Made by a program: the position numbers and the translations under genes. 5,581 nt of DNA from Lachnospiraceae bacterium (GTDB lineage: Bacteria > Bacillota > Clostridia > Lachnospirales > Lachnospiraceae): assembly GCA_029068665.1 (NCBI GenBank), contig JAIECC010000091.1, positions 1 to 5,581 of the forward strand, given 5' to 3'. The notes under the pieces are model-generated. The model worked only from the letters and a program-made list of their open reading frames with translations, did no database searches and had not been told where the DNA came from. Positions 4,838 to 5,581 of this stretch are shown piece after piece (positions within the stretch are counted from its first letter, which is position 1; each line of letters opens with the position of its first letter).

Positions 4838-5581
4838 CTATTCATCCAGCTTTAAGCTGAAGCCTGAACTTGATGTATCTTCCGCAGCCTCCTGAGAATC
4901 AGTAGAAGCAGCAGGCTGGGTGTAAGAATCCTTCTCAAAATCATTCGAAACGGTAGTGGTGGGATTATAAGGCGTAAAGTTCGCATAGGAAGGATTCGGT
5001 GCTATCTGTGGGTCCGGACTGCCGGATACAGATGCCTTTTTTAGTTTGCCACGGGAGCGTAATGTAATGAGAAGCAGTACGATACCAAGGACGATGCAAC
5101 CAAGACCAATCAGCAAACCAAGCCACCATTTGTCATAAGTCTCACAATTAATGTAATAGGCACAGGTATAAGCGGAGACCTGATTCCTGGAATAGCCCAT
5201 GGAAATCAGGTAGTCTTGCATATATCTTAAAGATTCACTGCCCAGTGCTTTGATTTGTCCTTTGATATGAATGGAGTCTGGCGGTACAGAAGTTTCTTCT
5301 AACAGATATGCAAGTGTAGCATCTGCCTGCCGGTCAAAGCGGGACTCCAATTCACTCCCATGGGGTGTGATTGCCATAAACTGAGTATCTCCAATAGGAA
5401 TCAGATATGTGTATGTAGAGCTTCCGGTTTTGATTCCGTAGTTTGTGGTATATTCTTCCATAAAGGCACCATAATTGCAGGGCAGGTCACCTTCTACGAT
5501 TAGTCCCTTTTCCAGACTTCCCGGTGTCAGGGTATTGAGGTCTATAGGTGTTGTATTGCTGCGTTTCCAATCTCCCAGACC
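4838..5581 (-). CDS. membrane protein with extracytoplasmic domain, function unknown (5' end missing)
   Basis: The minus-strand frame is open from the right edge through to TAG at 4838-4840, giving at least 247 residues; ATG at 5461 is internal, because the 40 codons before it read naturally (...TPIDLNTLTPGSLEKGLIVEGDLPCNYGAF). The visible part has a domain of about 150 residues, including EEYTTNYGIKTGSSTYTYLIP, then a membrane segment at about residues 153-174 (WLGLLIGLGCIVLGIVLLLIT). RSRGKLKK follows, which by the positive-inside rule places the tail in the cytoplasm. The tail, about 65 residues, is rich in P, S, T and N. An N-terminal anchor probably lies outside the window. It resembles uncharacterised Firmicutes membrane proteins with this NYG-containing domain (possibly DUF6709; from memory and unverified). 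Transcription probably ends at the hairpin 4729-4788. Confidence 0.75.
   Translation of the reverse strand, partial: GLGDWKRSNTTPIDLNTLTPGSLEKGLIVEGDLPCNYGAFMEEYTTNYGIKTGSSTYTYLIPIGDTQFMAITPHGSELESRFDRQADATLAYLLEETSVPPDSIHIKGQIKALGSESLRYMQDYLISMGYSRNQVSAYTCAYYINCETYDKWWLGLLIGLGCIVLGIVLLLITLRSRGKLKKASVSGSPDPQIAPNPSYANFTPYNPTTTVSNDFEKDSYTQPAASTDSQEAAEDTSSSGFSLKLDE

Noticed and set aside
4847..4859. CAGCTTTAAGCTG palindrome as plus-strand terminator
   Set aside because: The loop would be too small and no T-run follows; it is within the coding end of the minus-strand gene.

Overview
The window looks like an ordinary chromosomal accessory stretch from an AT-leaning Gram-positive anaerobe of the Clostridia, most likely Lachnospiraceae. 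This rests on the strong AAGGAG-type ribosome binding sites, the GTG start, the clostridial-style ProX editing protein, the VOC protein with a helical tail, and the sce7726-like nuclease. No rRNA, tRNA, CRISPR array, transposase or phage structural gene is visible. The genus assignment is inference.

Layout, left to right. Bases 1-412 hold the possible tail of an upstream gene, an imperfect hairpin, and a small three-helix membrane protein whose real start is probably GTG at 102. A strong Rho-independent terminator (376-412) closes this unit. Bases 413-552 are non-coding and contain a two-copy ATGCAAC repeat and an extended -10 promoter. From 553 to 4835 seven genes run on the plus strand with short gaps or overlaps, probably as one operon: an ElaA-like GNAT acetyltransferase, a ProX-type Ala-tRNA(Pro) deacylase, a LURP-one/Tubby-like protein, a two-helix membrane protein, a cytoplasmic alpha/beta-hydrolase lipase, a VOC-GNAT fusion protein, and a sce7726-like PD-(D/E)XK nuclease split over two frames. 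A membrane protein gene on the minus strand (4838 to the right edge, 5' end missing) meets the operon head-on with only 2 bases between stop codons.

The most unusual point is the nuclease gene. Its two halves lie in frames related by +1, and the zero frame ends at CCC TGA C with AAGGAG one base upstream, resembling the programmed +1 frameshift signal of prfB. A simple one-base insertion explains the break equally well, and homologues are needed to decide. The second notable point is an 18-bp hairpin inside the 3' coding part of the same gene. On the minus strand it is followed by five T residues, so it is probably the terminator of the convergent membrane protein gene. No plus-strand terminator is seen at the operon end.

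The operon has no single obvious pathway. It mixes small-molecule acetylation, tRNA proofreading, lipid or ester hydrolysis and a nuclease of unknown role. I see no clear new multi-gene system; the frameshifted nuclease is the best candidate for novelty.
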